A stretch of 64,000 nucleotides of DNA from Chryseobacterium formosense. Lineage in GTDB: Bacteria > Bacteroidota > Bacteroidia > Flavobacteriales > Weeksellaceae. Positions 51,894-60,033 of the stretch are shown here, one piece after another (positions within the stretch are counted from its first letter, which is position 1; each line of letters begins with the position of its first letter). The position numbers were made by a program, and so were the translations under genes. The notes beneath the pieces were generated by a model. That model saw nothing but the letters and a program-made list of their open reading frames with translations, did not search any database and was not told the origin of the DNA. Location of the stretch: positions 868,001 to 932,000 of the forward strand of contig NZ_FPAP01000003.1 of NCBI RefSeq assembly GCF_900116415.1, given 5' to 3'.

Positions 51894-54692
51894 TTAAAAC
51901 TTTTTCACCTTTATGGTTGTGTCTTTCTTCTTATATTCAAAAACCACGGTTCCTGAGAAACCTTCTTTTGTCACCTGAATAGTTTGGTTGGGCTGAGTAT
52001 AATTGTATTTGTCATTTTCAATATAGAGGTCGTATTTTCCATCTTTCAGGAAAAACTCAAACTCATTTTTTTGGTTAACCACAGCGGTGTGGATCACGCC
52101 ATCTTCACCTTTTGCATACACTACTATTCCGGTTACATCTGTCTCCAAAACATCGTAAGCTTGTTTAATCTCCGTTAATTTTCCGCTTACCTTGATATTT
52201 TTTACCAAGCCTACTTTACGGTTGATATTTTTATCTACCATAATTACTGGATCCATCATCAATCTTGCCCCTGCATTTTCATTAACTTTAAGTGTATAAA
52301 TACCTTCAGGTACATTCTGAAAAACTACTTTTCCGTTTTTATCGGTCATTGCAACAAAATTATCAAGTTTCACGATTTCATTTGCAAGAACCAATTCACC
52401 TGATTCCAAAAGTCCATTGAAATTTTTATCTTCAAATAACTGGAACGTTACTTTATGATTTCCAAGAGCCGTAGCTGCGGCAAAATATTTTCTAATCCCG
52501 ATTCTGAACTGGTAATAACTCCCACTGCTTGCATATTCCGCCGTAGATTTATAACCAGAAATATTAAAATAACCTGTGCTCGACCAGGAAGGTGAAATTT
52601 TATATTCCAGATTACCACTTACATTGGTATTTAAGTTTTTGTAAAGTTCCGAATAGAAAGTTCCTGCTGAAAAAGATCCAATCAGATTATTCCCAAGCAT
52701 CTGGAAATTATACGAAGCAAATACATTGTAGTTGGCGAAATTACGGTCTACATTGTAATAAGAATTCAGATCAAAGACAGTGATCGCATTCCATTGAGCT
52801 GTTCCGTTGAGGGAGAAAGATTTATACCTGTAAGACAGTGTTGTTTTCAGACTGTTGAACCAATCGGCTTTGTTTTCGTCTTTTGAATAAGAATATTCCG
52901 CCGACCAATTCAATCCGTGAGCACCCAAAGTAGTGCTTATGTTAGCTTCCATGCGGTAAGAAAAAAGTTCCTGCGATGTGTAAAAATTGGCTGTTTTTTG
53001 CCTTTCAACCTTTGGAGACAATAAGAAATTCCACTTCTTTGAAGAAAACTGGTAACCAGCTCCTAAAGATTCTGTACTATTGAAATAATAATGCAAATTA
53101 GCATTTCCCGTTTGGATAGGCGCATTCTGGAAACTCAGGAACTCAGGATCTACCTGCGAATTTTGATACTGTATAAAAGCACGCTGAGAAGCAGAAAATT
53201 GACGACCGATACGTTGATTTGAGAAAAAAGACCCCCTTTTGATCCCTGCATAACTACTGGTGGCAAAGGTATTAAGAGATTGAATATCCCATGTCCCTAT
53301 TTTTCCGTCGTAGTTGGCTCCCATTGTAGCGCCTACGTTTTCATCTTTATTCGAAAGACCTTTTTCGTGGCTCAGACCTGCTTCTGTGCGGATTGTATGT
53401 TTATCATTAATTGAAAATGATGATACTGCATTCGTTACCTGTGTATCTACATTCAAACGCGGATCATGATCGAATAAGTATGACACTTTTCCATTAAAAG
53501 ATTTAGAATTTCCGAAACCATATTTTGCACCTACCATGGTAGATCCTTCTGTTTGTTGGAAATAAGTACTTGCCAGGTTGTAATTATTTTCTAGCGCAAG
53601 AATTTCAACCTGATTATTATTGCCAAATTTCGTAGAAACTTTCCCACCTCTCCCGAAAACCGGGTAATCGTAATCGTTACTATTAACATTTCCTAACCTT
53701 AATACTGTGTTTTTTCTCTCAAGTTCCAACCAGGTATCATATAAATTATAAAGACCATCCTCATGATAATAATCTGCACCTAAATTGATACGCGATTTCA
53801 AATTTTCAGTCACTCGAAATGCTGCGTTTCCTCTTAATTGTAGAAAATTGAAGCCCGAACTGTTTTCGTTATAGCTAAGTTCCGCATAATTACTTCCGTT
53901 TACTGCTTCATTTCCGCGGGCAATTTGTCTGTTGTTCGACAAAATGACTAGGTGGAGCGTGTTGCTTCCCACGATTTCGTTATTAAGCAGGTCTGTGGCA
54001 GTTGCATTAATATTAAATTCCGGAAAAAGCGTATTCTGTTTTCTGACCACAATTTTGATCTCAACCGTTTGTTTTTCTAAACCTTCAAGAGATACGGTTT
54101 GTTGTTTTGGCATCATTTCCAACCCATCAGGAATAGATTGCAAATCAATCTTAACAGTTCTTTTACTATAGCCTTGGTTTTCTACAGTCAGCAGAATTGA
54201 GGAGTCTGGAGCGGAAGGATTAATGAAATTTTCGTAAGCTGTCGTATAAATTGCAATGTTTTTGTTCTCTTCTTTATCAACAAAGAACGAGGCATTATCA
54301 GTTTTATTAACCGATGATGTAGTATATGAAACCTGAAACTTGATTTCATTGGATATCAATTTCATAAAATCTACATTGGCGATCAGCTTTATAGGAAGAT
54401 TTTTAGACTGACCCGCACCTAAGATAAAGTCATTTTTAGGATAAAAAAGTAAACCCGGATAATTTTCCGAAGGCATAATATTCTGAATCGTAATTTCTTC
54501 AGAACTTTTATTTTCAATGACCAGAAAATTAGTAAAAGTAGAACCCTTTTCAACGGCTACTCTTTCATTTTGAAAACGGATTTCGATATCCTTTTTTTCC
54601 TGCGCAAAGGCAAACGAAAAATTAAGAAGAACAAATGCAAAAAACAAGATTGCTTTTCTTAATGATATCGATATACTTTTTTGTGGTTTCAA
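51894..54692 (-). CDS. Usher-like outer-membrane protein
   Basis: 932 residues with signal peptide (about 1-30, FAFAQ). Residues about 33-250 are two Ig-like domains (VAVEKGSTFTNFLVIENKSS; SSILLTVENQGYSKRTVKID). About 270-735 are alternating amphipathic strands of a large beta-barrel (FLQLRGNAAFRVTENLKSRI, LRLGNVNSNDYDYPVFGRGG). The C-terminal ~190 residues are SdrD-B/Ig-like (FQLFEDKNFNGLLESGE, GKVVFQNVPEGIYTLKV). The order barrel plus terminal Ig domains, and the place between a pilus chaperone and a tip-like gene, point to a diverged chaperone/usher-type usher. The N-terminal domains differ from classic FimD/PapC, so the call rests partly on context. Confidence 0.6.
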   Translation of the reverse strand: MKPQKSISISLRKAILFFAFVLLNFSFAFAQEKKDIEIRFQNERVAVEKGSTFTNFLVIENKSSEEITIQNIMPSENYPGLLFYPKNDFILGAGQSKNLPIKLIANVDFMKLISNEIKFQVSYTTSSVNKTDNASFFVDKEENKNIAIYTTAYENFINPSAPDSSILLTVENQGYSKRTVKIDLQSIPDGLEMMPKQQTVSLEGLEKQTVEIKIVVRKQNTLFPEFNINATATDLLNNEIVGSNTLHLVILSNNRQIARGNEAVNGSNYAELSYNENSSGFNFLQLRGNAAFRVTENLKSRINLGADYYHEDGLYNLYDTWLELERKNTVLRLGNVNSNDYDYPVFGRGGKVSTKFGNNNQVEILALENNYNLASTYFQQTEGSTMVGAKYGFGNSKSFNGKVSYLFDHDPRLNVDTQVTNAVSSFSINDKHTIRTEAGLSHEKGLSNKDENVGATMGANYDGKIGTWDIQSLNTFATSSYAGIKRGSFFSNQRIGRQFSASQRAFIQYQNSQVDPEFLSFQNAPIQTGNANLHYYFNSTESLGAGYQFSSKKWNFLLSPKVERQKTANFYTSQELFSYRMEANISTTLGAHGLNWSAEYSYSKDENKADWFNSLKTTLSYRYKSFSLNGTAQWNAITVFDLNSYYNVDRNFANYNVFASYNFQMLGNNLIGSFSAGTFYSELYKNLNTNVSGNLEYKISPSWSSTGYFNISGYKSTAEYASSGSYYQFRIGIRKYFAAATALGNHKVTFQLFEDKNFNGLLESGELVLANEIVKLDNFVAMTDKNGKVVFQNVPEGIYTLKVNENAGARLMMDPVIMVDKNINRKVGLVKNIKVSGKLTEIKQAYDVLETDVTGIVVYAKGEDGVIHTAVVNQKNEFEFFLKDGKYDLYIENDKYNYTQPNQTIQVTKEGFSGTVVFEYKKKDTTIKVKKF

Positions 54693-54702
54693 GACTTAAT
54701 TA

Positions 54703-55503
54703 TTAAAATTTAAAGTTTTTTTCTCCTACGCGTAAATCATTGGATCCTGCCATTTTGATAATAGCCACGCCAAGATAGTTCCCTGAAATATTCTCCGGTA
54801 AAGAAAATTGAACAACCTGATTCGTATTGGGAAACATAGAGATCGAAATTGCGGGTAATTTTATTTCCTTACCACTGTCTGTATTGGTCAGTTCAAATTC
54901 AACCGTAGCATCATTGATGGTATTTCCATCGTTGTGGATTCTTACTGCTACTTTTCGGTTCGCTGCATTCTCATTATTCAACTCTGATATATTGGTAATA
55001 TCCAAACTTTTTGTATGGTTCCCAGGTGGTGTATAAAAGATGTGAAGACCAACCTCAAATAAGGTAATAATACCAATTCCATTTTGAATGCGTGCCTGAT
55101 CTGCCTGCTGAGGAAGTTGCGTGAAAAACAACATACTGTTTGTAACGTCGGATTTTGAAGCGTTTGCAGGAATCTGCATGGTTACTACAATCTCCTTTGT
55201 ACTTTTCGCAGGAACTGTAATCGCATTTTCTAAGGTAGATACCCAAGCAGCATTCGAAGTTTTTGAACTGCCTGCCTCAAGATACACTTTATTTCCATCT
55301 TCTTCTCTAGCCCAATCTTTATAGTTGAGATTAAAAACATAATCCTTATCCGAGCTGTTTTGAAGCGTTACTGTTTGTGCCACTTTTTCTCCCGGATTAC
55401 CTGTAAAGAACAGCCGCGTAGGCGACATAGAAATACTTTGTGCCAGAATTGAAGAAGAACCAGTAAGGATAATGAAAATAAAAAGGTGAATAAACTTGCG
55501 CAT
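54703..55503 (-). CDS. Periplasmic pilus chaperone-like protein
   Basis: 266 residues with signal peptide (ILTGSSSILAQ). The start of the mature chain, ISMSPTRLFFTGNPGEKVAQ, followed by TVTLQNSSDKDYVFNLNYKD, matches the first domain of archaic-type FimC/PapD-like chaperones. The motif TKEIVVTMQIPANASKSDVT precedes the G1-like strand. A second Ig domain lies at about 160-266 (KVAVRIHNDGNTINDATVEF). It should hold pilin subunits in the periplasm and pass them to the usher-like protein, encoded 10 bases downstream. Confidence 0.75.
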   Translation of the reverse strand: MRKFIHLFIFIILTGSSSILAQSISMSPTRLFFTGNPGEKVAQTVTLQNSSDKDYVFNLNYKDWAREEDGNKVYLEAGSSKTSNAAWVSTLENAITVPAKSTKEIVVTMQIPANASKSDVTNSMLFFTQLPQQADQARIQNGIGIITLFEVGLHIFYTPPGNHTKSLDITNISELNNENAANRKVAVRIHNDGNTINDATVEFELTNTDSGKEIKLPAISISMFPNTNQVVQFSLPENISGNYLGVAIIKMAGSNDLRVGEKNFKF

Positions 55504-55583
55504 GGTGTAAATTGTTTATAATAAAAGATTCCCAAAACTACTGAAAACGTAACAAAAGAAAGCTCTACAAACTAAAAAAATTA

Positions 55584-56129
55584 TTATAAAGCTGTTGCAG
55601 TATAAGTTACTGTCTGCGTATAAGTTCCGGCTGGTTTACCTAAAATATCCGAAGATGATGATTTCGAAGCTGGAATCGTATAATCCAAGTTCAATGTTAA
55701 TGCACTTCCAAGTGGAGCATTTGATACTAAAGTTTGATCTGCTGCAGATAAAACGACAGCCGTTTTTGTTCCCCCCATCGTTCCGGAAGCTGCTGCTGCT
55801 TTGATCGTCAAAACATTTACTGGGATTAAGTTCGTTCCATTCATAAAATTAGCACCTCCTGCTTTTACTTTTACGTTGAAATTCTTCGTTGAAGTCACTT
55901 TTAAAGAGTTGGCTTTAGTAATGGTTTGATCAGAGTTGTAGTCTGCTGCAGTAGCATAGTTGAAGTCAACCGTATTACCGATTGCAGTACTTCCGGCGTC
56001 GATGGAGATCACATCATTCAGGGTAATGTTTACTGTTGTTGTTGCAGTTGTATTTTGAGCCTTAACATTGTTAGTTCCTAATATTGTTGCTACGATAGTT
56101 AAGGCTGCGATTGCGATTAGTTTTGTCAT
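55584..56129 (-). CDS. Pilin-like subunit, copy 1
   Basis: 181 residues with signal peptide (MTKLIAIAALTIVATILGTN, cleavage near VKAQ). The mature part is one beta-sandwich-like domain resembling DUF4402-type subunits (TTTVNITLNDVISIDAGSTA, NSLKVTSTKNFNVKVKAGG) ending GTYTQTVTYTATAL, a strand fit for chaperone or neighbour subunit pairing. It has no cysteines. It is the copy nearest the chaperone gene (81 bases before it) and has its own promoter element at 56182-56250. It is near-identical to the three copies to its right. Confidence 0.75.
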   Translation of the reverse strand: MTKLIAIAALTIVATILGTNNVKAQNTTATTTVNITLNDVISIDAGSTAIGNTVDFNYATAADYNSDQTITKANSLKVTSTKNFNVKVKAGGANFMNGTNLIPVNVLTIKAAAASGTMGGTKTAVVLSAADQTLVSNAPLGSALTLNLDYTIPASKSSSSDILGKPAGTYTQTVTYTATAL

Positions 56130-56181
56130 GATAGTTATATTTATTTTTATTCTTTGTTTAATTGTTCTCTTTTGAACACTA

Positions 56182-56250
56182 CAAATCTACGGCGGCGGTA
56201 AAAGTTTCTTTGTAGTGGAAAACGGAAGTTCATGTAGTAAAATAACTACA
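56182..56250 (-). promoter_or_regulatory. Pilin promoter element, copy 1
   Basis: On the minus strand a -7 box TAGATTTG (56182-56189) stands about 52 bases before the start codon. Upstream, exactly 44 bases from the box, lies the perfect palindrome TGTAGT-N6-ACTACA (56233-56250). No good -33 box is present, so an activator bound at the palindrome is plausible. Confidence 0.65.
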
Positions 56251-56381
56251 CGGTTTATTCATTTGGTTTAAATACAAAAGCCCTCCACATTTTGAAAGTG
56301 TCAAGGACTTATATAATTGCTGTGTTTTTTTATAAAGCTGTTTGAATTTTCTCTATATCTGTATCAATACAAACAAAATCA

Positions 56382-56407
56382 AAGGCCTCCTGTAGGAAGC
56401 CTTCGAA
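56382..56407 (-). terminator. Terminator of pilin copy 2
   Basis: Hairpin AAGGCCTCC / GGAAGCCTT with loop TGTA, followed on the minus strand by TTGATTTTGTTTG. It lies 38 bases after the stop of the gene at 56445. A decayed copy of the AAAAGCCCTC-type terminator remains at 56276-56310. Confidence 0.6.
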
Positions 56408-56444
56408 ACACCAAATCACAAAATATTAATATGAAAAAAAATTA

Positions 56445-56990
56445 TTATAAAGCAGTTGCAGTATAAGTTACTGTTTGTGTATAAGTTCCCGCCGGTTTAC
56501 CTAAAATATCCGAAGATGATGATTTTGCTGCAGGAATCGTATAATCCAAGTTCAGTGTCAATGCGCTTCCCAGTGGTGCATTTGTTACTAAATTTTGATC
56601 AGTTGCTGATAAAACAACAGAATTTTTTGTTCCCCCCATCGTTCCGGAAGCTGCTGCTGCTTTGATCGTCAAAACATTTACAGGGATTAAGTTCGTTCCA
56701 TTCATAAAATTAGCACCTCCTGCTTTTACTTTTACGTTGAAATTCTTCGTTGAAGTAACTTTCAAAGAGTTGGCTTTAGTAATGGTTTGATCAGAGTTGT
56801 AGTCTGCTGCAGTAGCATAGTTGAAGTCAACTGTATTGCCGATTGCAGTACTTCCGGCGTCGATAGAGATCACATCATTCAGGGTAATGTTTACTGTTGT
56901 TGTTGCAGTTGTATTTTGAGCTTGAACATTGTTAGTTCCTAATATGGTTGCTCCGATAGTTAAGGCTGCGATTGCAATTAGTTTTGTCAT
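56445..56990 (-). CDS. Pilin-like subunit, copy 2
   Basis: 181 residues. It matches copy 1 at nearly every position, differing mostly by conservative changes (VVLSATDQNLVTNAP versus VVLSAADQTLVSNAP). Signal peptide MTKLIAIAALTIGATILGTN. Its promoter element is at 57043-57111 and its terminator at 56382-56407, so it is a free-standing cassette. Role as for copy 1: probable fimbrial shaft subunit. Confidence 0.75.
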   Translation of the reverse strand: MTKLIAIAALTIGATILGTNNVQAQNTTATTTVNITLNDVISIDAGSTAIGNTVDFNYATAADYNSDQTITKANSLKVTSTKNFNVKVKAGGANFMNGTNLIPVNVLTIKAAAASGTMGGTKNSVVLSATDQNLVTNAPLGSALTLNLDYTIPAAKSSSSDILGKPAGTYTQTVTYTATAL

Positions 56991-57042
56991 GATAGTTGTA
57001 TTTAATTTTTATTTTTATTTAATTGTTATCTTTTCAACACTA

Positions 57043-57111
57043 CAAATCTACAGCAGCGGTAAATGTTTCTTTGTAGTTGAATATGGAAGTTCATGTAGTA
57101 AAATAACTACA
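57043..57111 (-). promoter_or_regulatory. Pilin promoter element, copy 2
   Basis: TAGATTTG (57043-57050, minus) and TGTAGT-N6-ACTACA (57094-57111), again 44 bases apart. Sequence between and around them is conserved with the other copies. Confidence 0.65.
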
Positions 57112-57133
57112 CGGATTATCCATTTGGTTTAAA

Positions 57134-57170
57134 TAAAAAAAGCCCTCAACACTTGAAAATGCTGAGAGCT
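57134..57170 (-). terminator. Terminator between pilin copies 2 and the 102-aa gene
   Basis: On the minus strand AGCTCTCAGCATTTTC and AAGTGTTGAGGGCTTTTTTT form an imperfect stem with a T-run. It belongs to the same terminator family as those at 58453 and 59206, but here it ends a transcript carrying the 102-residue gene. Confidence 0.65.
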
Positions 57171-57312
57171 TATTTAAAATTGATTTTACTTACAATGCAA
57201 TGGCGGTTTTTAAATAATTTGTAAAACAAAAATTTTTTCCAATTCTATAAAAGCATTAATTAAATGCTATAAAAAAGTATTTTTGAGAATAGATGTTTCT
57301 TTATATTTTATA

Positions 57313-57621
57313 TTACTCTCTTATTTTTAACCTTACACTTGTTACAATTTCGTCTTTAAAGTATAGTGATAATGATGTAAGGGTGTTTCCAAATTTATCT
57401 GATTCAATAGGATAAGACCATTTCATGGAAGTATAAATATGTGGCTCATGTCCAAAAAGTTCACGTATTTCTTTTTTGCTTTTCCCAATAGGAATTTTAA
57501 ATTTGAAAATATCATTAACAAGAGTTTTTCTTTTTTCTGGACGGGTTTTCCAAAGGATGCTATCAAATTGATGATTACCAATTTCAAGTAAAAACAATAG
57601 CTTTTTTATTAGATTCGGCAT
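57313..57621 (-). CDS. Small protein of unknown function between pilin copies
   Basis: 102 residues without a signal peptide. The part KFKIPIGKSKKEIRELFGHE followed by W-x-Y-P-I and L-x-L-Y-F-K-D is faintly like the BamE/SmpA fold (G-x-x-x-x-E-V-x-x-x-x-G, then a beta hairpin), but I would not assign that family. It is AT-rich and unlike its neighbours, and sits exactly where the gene-terminator spacing of the pilin array is broken, so it may be an insertion. The flank 57622-57766 shows no clear promoter. Confidence 0.5.
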   Translation of the reverse strand: MPNLIKKLLFLLEIGNHQFDSILWKTRPEKRKTLVNDIFKFKIPIGKSKKEIRELFGHEPHIYTSMKWSYPIESDKFGNTLTSLSLYFKDEIVTSVRLKIRE

Positions 57622-57766
57622 ATTATCTTTAATTATTTGATTATTACATGAGTTTTACTTATTATACTAAATAGGCCATTTTAACATTAATTTCATAAGA
57701 TATTCAGAATTATATCACTTTTAAATTCATTAAAATTAATTCTTTAATAATATAAATAATGTTTTA

Positions 57767-58312
57767 TTACAAAGCGGTTGCAGTATAAGTTACTGTTTGC
57801 GTGTAAGTTCCGGCCGGTTTACCTAAAATGTCAGCAGATGATGATTTCGCTGCAGGAATCGTGTAATCCAAGTTCAATGTTAATGCGCTTCCAAGCGGAG
57901 CATTTGTTACTAAAGTCTGATCCGTTGCAGATAAAACGACAGCCGTTTTTGTTCCGCCCATTGTTCCGGCAGCTGCTGCTGCTTTGATCGTCAAAACATT
58001 TACTGGAATTGTGTTTGTTCCGTTCAAGAAATTAGCTCCTCCTGCTTTTACTTTTACGTTAAAGTTCTTGGTTGAAGTCACTTTCAAAGAGTTGGCTTTG
58101 GTAACGGTTTGATCAGAGTTATAGTCTGCTGCAGTAGCATAATTGAAGTCAACCGTATTACCAATTGCAGTACTTCCGGCGTCGATGGAAATTACATCAT
58201 TCAGGGTAATTTTCACTGTTGTTGTTGCAGTTGTATTTTGAGCTTGAACATTGTTAGCTCCTAATACGATTGCTCCGATAGTGAAGGCTGCGATTGCGAA
58301 TTGTTTTGTCAT
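57767..58312 (-). CDS. Pilin-like subunit, copy 3
   Basis: 181 residues. The mature chain is nearly that of copies 1 and 2 (VKITLNDVISIDAGSTAIGN, GTYTQTVTYTATAL). The signal peptide is slightly different (MTKQFAIAAFTIGAIVLGAN). The segment around residue 95-105 reads NFLNGTNTIPVN, as in copy 4, versus NFMNGTNLIPVN in copies 1 and 2, so copies 3/4 and 1/2 form two pairs. Its promoter element is at 58361-58429. No terminator hairpin directly follows its stop; the 102-residue gene comes next. Confidence 0.75.
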   Translation of the reverse strand: MTKQFAIAAFTIGAIVLGANNVQAQNTTATTTVKITLNDVISIDAGSTAIGNTVDFNYATAADYNSDQTVTKANSLKVTSTKNFNVKVKAGGANFLNGTNTIPVNVLTIKAAAAAGTMGGTKTAVVLSATDQTLVTNAPLGSALTLNLDYTIPAAKSSSADILGKPAGTYTQTVTYTATAL

Positions 58313-58360
58313 GGCAGTTATATTTATTTTTTTTGTTTAATTATTATCTTTTGAACACTA

Positions 58361-58429
58361 CAAATCTACAGCGACGATGAAGCTTTCTTTGTAGTTGAAA
58401 ATGGAAGTTCATGTAGTAAAATAACTACA
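58361..58429 (-). promoter_or_regulatory. Pilin promoter element, copy 3
   Basis: TAGATTTG (58361-58368, minus) and TGTAGT-N6-ACTACA (58412-58429), 44 bases apart as in the other copies. Confidence 0.65.
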
Positions 58430-58452
58430 CAGATTATTCATTTGGTTTAAAT

Positions 58453-58486
58453 AAAAAAAGCCCTCGACACTTGAAAGTATGAGGGC
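58453..58486 (-). terminator. Terminator of pilin copy 4
   Basis: On the minus strand GCCCTCATACTTTC pairs imperfectly with the segment before GAGGGCTTTTTTT. It lies 28 bases after the stop at 58514. Confidence 0.65.
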
Positions 58487-58513
58487 GTATTGTAGAAATT
58501 GTTGCTCGTCTTA

Positions 58514-59059
58514 TTATAAAGCAGTTGCAGTATATGTAACCGTTTGCGTGTAAGTTCCGGCTGGTTTACCTAAGATGTCAGCAGATGATGATTTCGAAGC
58601 TGGAATCATGTAATCCAAATTCAATGTCAATGCACTTCCTAGTGGAGCATTAGACACTAAAGTCTGATCAGTTGCAGATAAAATGACAGCGTTTTTTGTT
58701 CCGCCCATTGTTCCGGCAGCGGCGGCTGCTTTGATCGTCAAAACATTTACTGGAATTGTGTTTGTTCCGTTCAAGAAATTAGCTCCTCCTGCTTTTACTT
58801 TTACGTTGAAATTCTTCGTTGAAGTCACTTTTAAAGAGTTGGCTTTAGTAATGGTTTGATCAGAGTTGTAGTCTGCTGCAGTAGCATAGTTGAAGTCAAC
58901 CGTATTACCGATTGCAGTACTTCCGGCGTCGATAGAGATCACATCATTCAGGGTAATATTTACGGTTGTTGTTGCAGTTGTGTTTTGAGCGTGAACATTG
59001 TTAGTTCCTAATATGGTTGCTCCGATAGTTAAGGCTGCGATTGCGATTAGTTTTGTCAT
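58514..59059 (-). CDS. Pilin-like subunit, copy 4
   Basis: 181 residues, with the same signal peptide as copies 1 and 2 except at the cleavage site (NNVHAQ) and the same mature domain as copy 3. It is flanked by its own promoter element (59111-59179) and terminator (58453-58486). The one visible change in the conserved end is DYMIPASKSSSADILG, against DYTIPA in the others. Likely an interchangeable shaft subunit. Confidence 0.75.
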   Translation of the reverse strand: MTKLIAIAALTIGATILGTNNVHAQNTTATTTVNITLNDVISIDAGSTAIGNTVDFNYATAADYNSDQTITKANSLKVTSTKNFNVKVKAGGANFLNGTNTIPVNVLTIKAAAAAGTMGGTKNAVILSATDQTLVSNAPLGSALTLNLDYMIPASKSSSADILGKPAGTYTQTVTYTATAL

Positions 59060-59110
59060 GATAGCTGTATTTAATTTTTATTTTTGTTTAATTGTTCTCT
59101 TTGTATACTG

Positions 59111-59179
59111 CAAATCTACAGCGGCGGTAAATGTTTCTTTGTAGTTGAATATGGAAGTTCATGTAGTAAAATAACTACA
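59111..59179 (-). promoter_or_regulatory. Pilin promoter element, copy 4
   Basis: TAGATTTG (59111-59118, minus) and TGTAGT-N6-ACTACA (59162-59179), 44 bases apart. Confidence 0.65.
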
Positions 59180-59205
59180 CTGATTATCCATTTGGTTTAA
59201 ATAAG

Positions 59206-59241
59206 AAAAGCCCTCAACACTTGAAAGTGTTGAGGGCTTTT
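59206..59241 (-). terminator. Terminator of the divergent pilin gene
   Basis: AAAAGCCCTCAACACTT and AAGTGTTGAGGGCTTTT form a perfect long stem with T-run, 24 bases after the stop at 59265. Confidence 0.85.
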
Positions 59242-59264
59242 CTATTAAAAAAATTATTGTTTAC

Positions 59265-59840
59265 TTACAATGCAGTGGCAGTATAAGTTATTTTTTGGGT
59301 ATAAGTACCCTGTGGTTTCCCCAGAAGTACCTTCGATGCTTTTTCTGCCGAAATAGAATAGTCAATATTTAAAGATTGTTTGGCACCTAAACTTGCATTA
59401 CTTACCAGCACCTGATCAGTTGTAGATAAGGTGACCTCGTTCAGGGTTCCCGCTAAACTTCCGCCCGGTAGTGCTTTTACCTGTAAGATATCTACAGGAA
59501 TTGCGTTTGCGCCACTTACAAAGTGTGTGCCTTCAGATTTTACTTTTACATCAAAATTTTTGGAAGAAATGATGACTAAACTATTGGGAACAGTCACATT
59601 TTTCGATGAATTATAATCTGCTGTACTCCCGTAATTAAAATCTACAGTCCCTTGTGAAGCAACAGAGCTTATGTCCATTGCAATAACGTCTGATAAAATA
59701 ATATTTACTGATTTACTAACCTGCTCAGAATTTTGAGCCAGAATCTGGTTGGTTCCTAAGGCGATTGCTCCCATAGACAGCGCAGCAATGTAGATTTGCT
59801 TTTTCATGATTTGGATAAATTTATTCAAAAATAATAACAT
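59265..59840 (-). CDS. Divergent pilin-like subunit
   Basis: 191 residues as read from 59840, or 180 from the internal ATG (MKKQIYIAALSMGAIALGTN) at 59807, which gives a normal signal peptide and is the better start. The mature domain keeps the family pattern (VNIILSDVIAMDISS, SLVIISSKNFDVKVKSEG, GTYTQKITYTATAL) but differs at about half the positions from copies 1-4. It lacks the TGTAGT-N6-ACTACA element upstream, so it is probably controlled differently. It may be a minor or anchor subunit of the same fibre. The 193-base flank 59841-60033 shows nothing else. Confidence 0.7.
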   Translation of the reverse strand: MLLFLNKFIQIMKKQIYIAALSMGAIALGTNQILAQNSEQVSKSVNIILSDVIAMDISSVASQGTVDFNYGSTADYNSSKNVTVPNSLVIISSKNFDVKVKSEGTHFVSGANAIPVDILQVKALPGGSLAGTLNEVTLSTTDQVLVSNASLGAKQSLNIDYSISAEKASKVLLGKPQGTYTQKITYTATAL

Positions 59841-60033
59841 TATCTGACATCACCAAAGCTTTTATTTTATTTAACTAATTGTCAGTATAACGATTACGGA
59901 TATTTTCTTCTGTAGTATGATAAAATTGCTTTCAAGTAAATTGAAATGGCAGAATTTGAAAGAAGCAAAACATTTCCAAAGGACTTGGGAAACCTTTCGC
60001 TTCTTGCTGAATCATCTGTTTTTAAGAATACTC

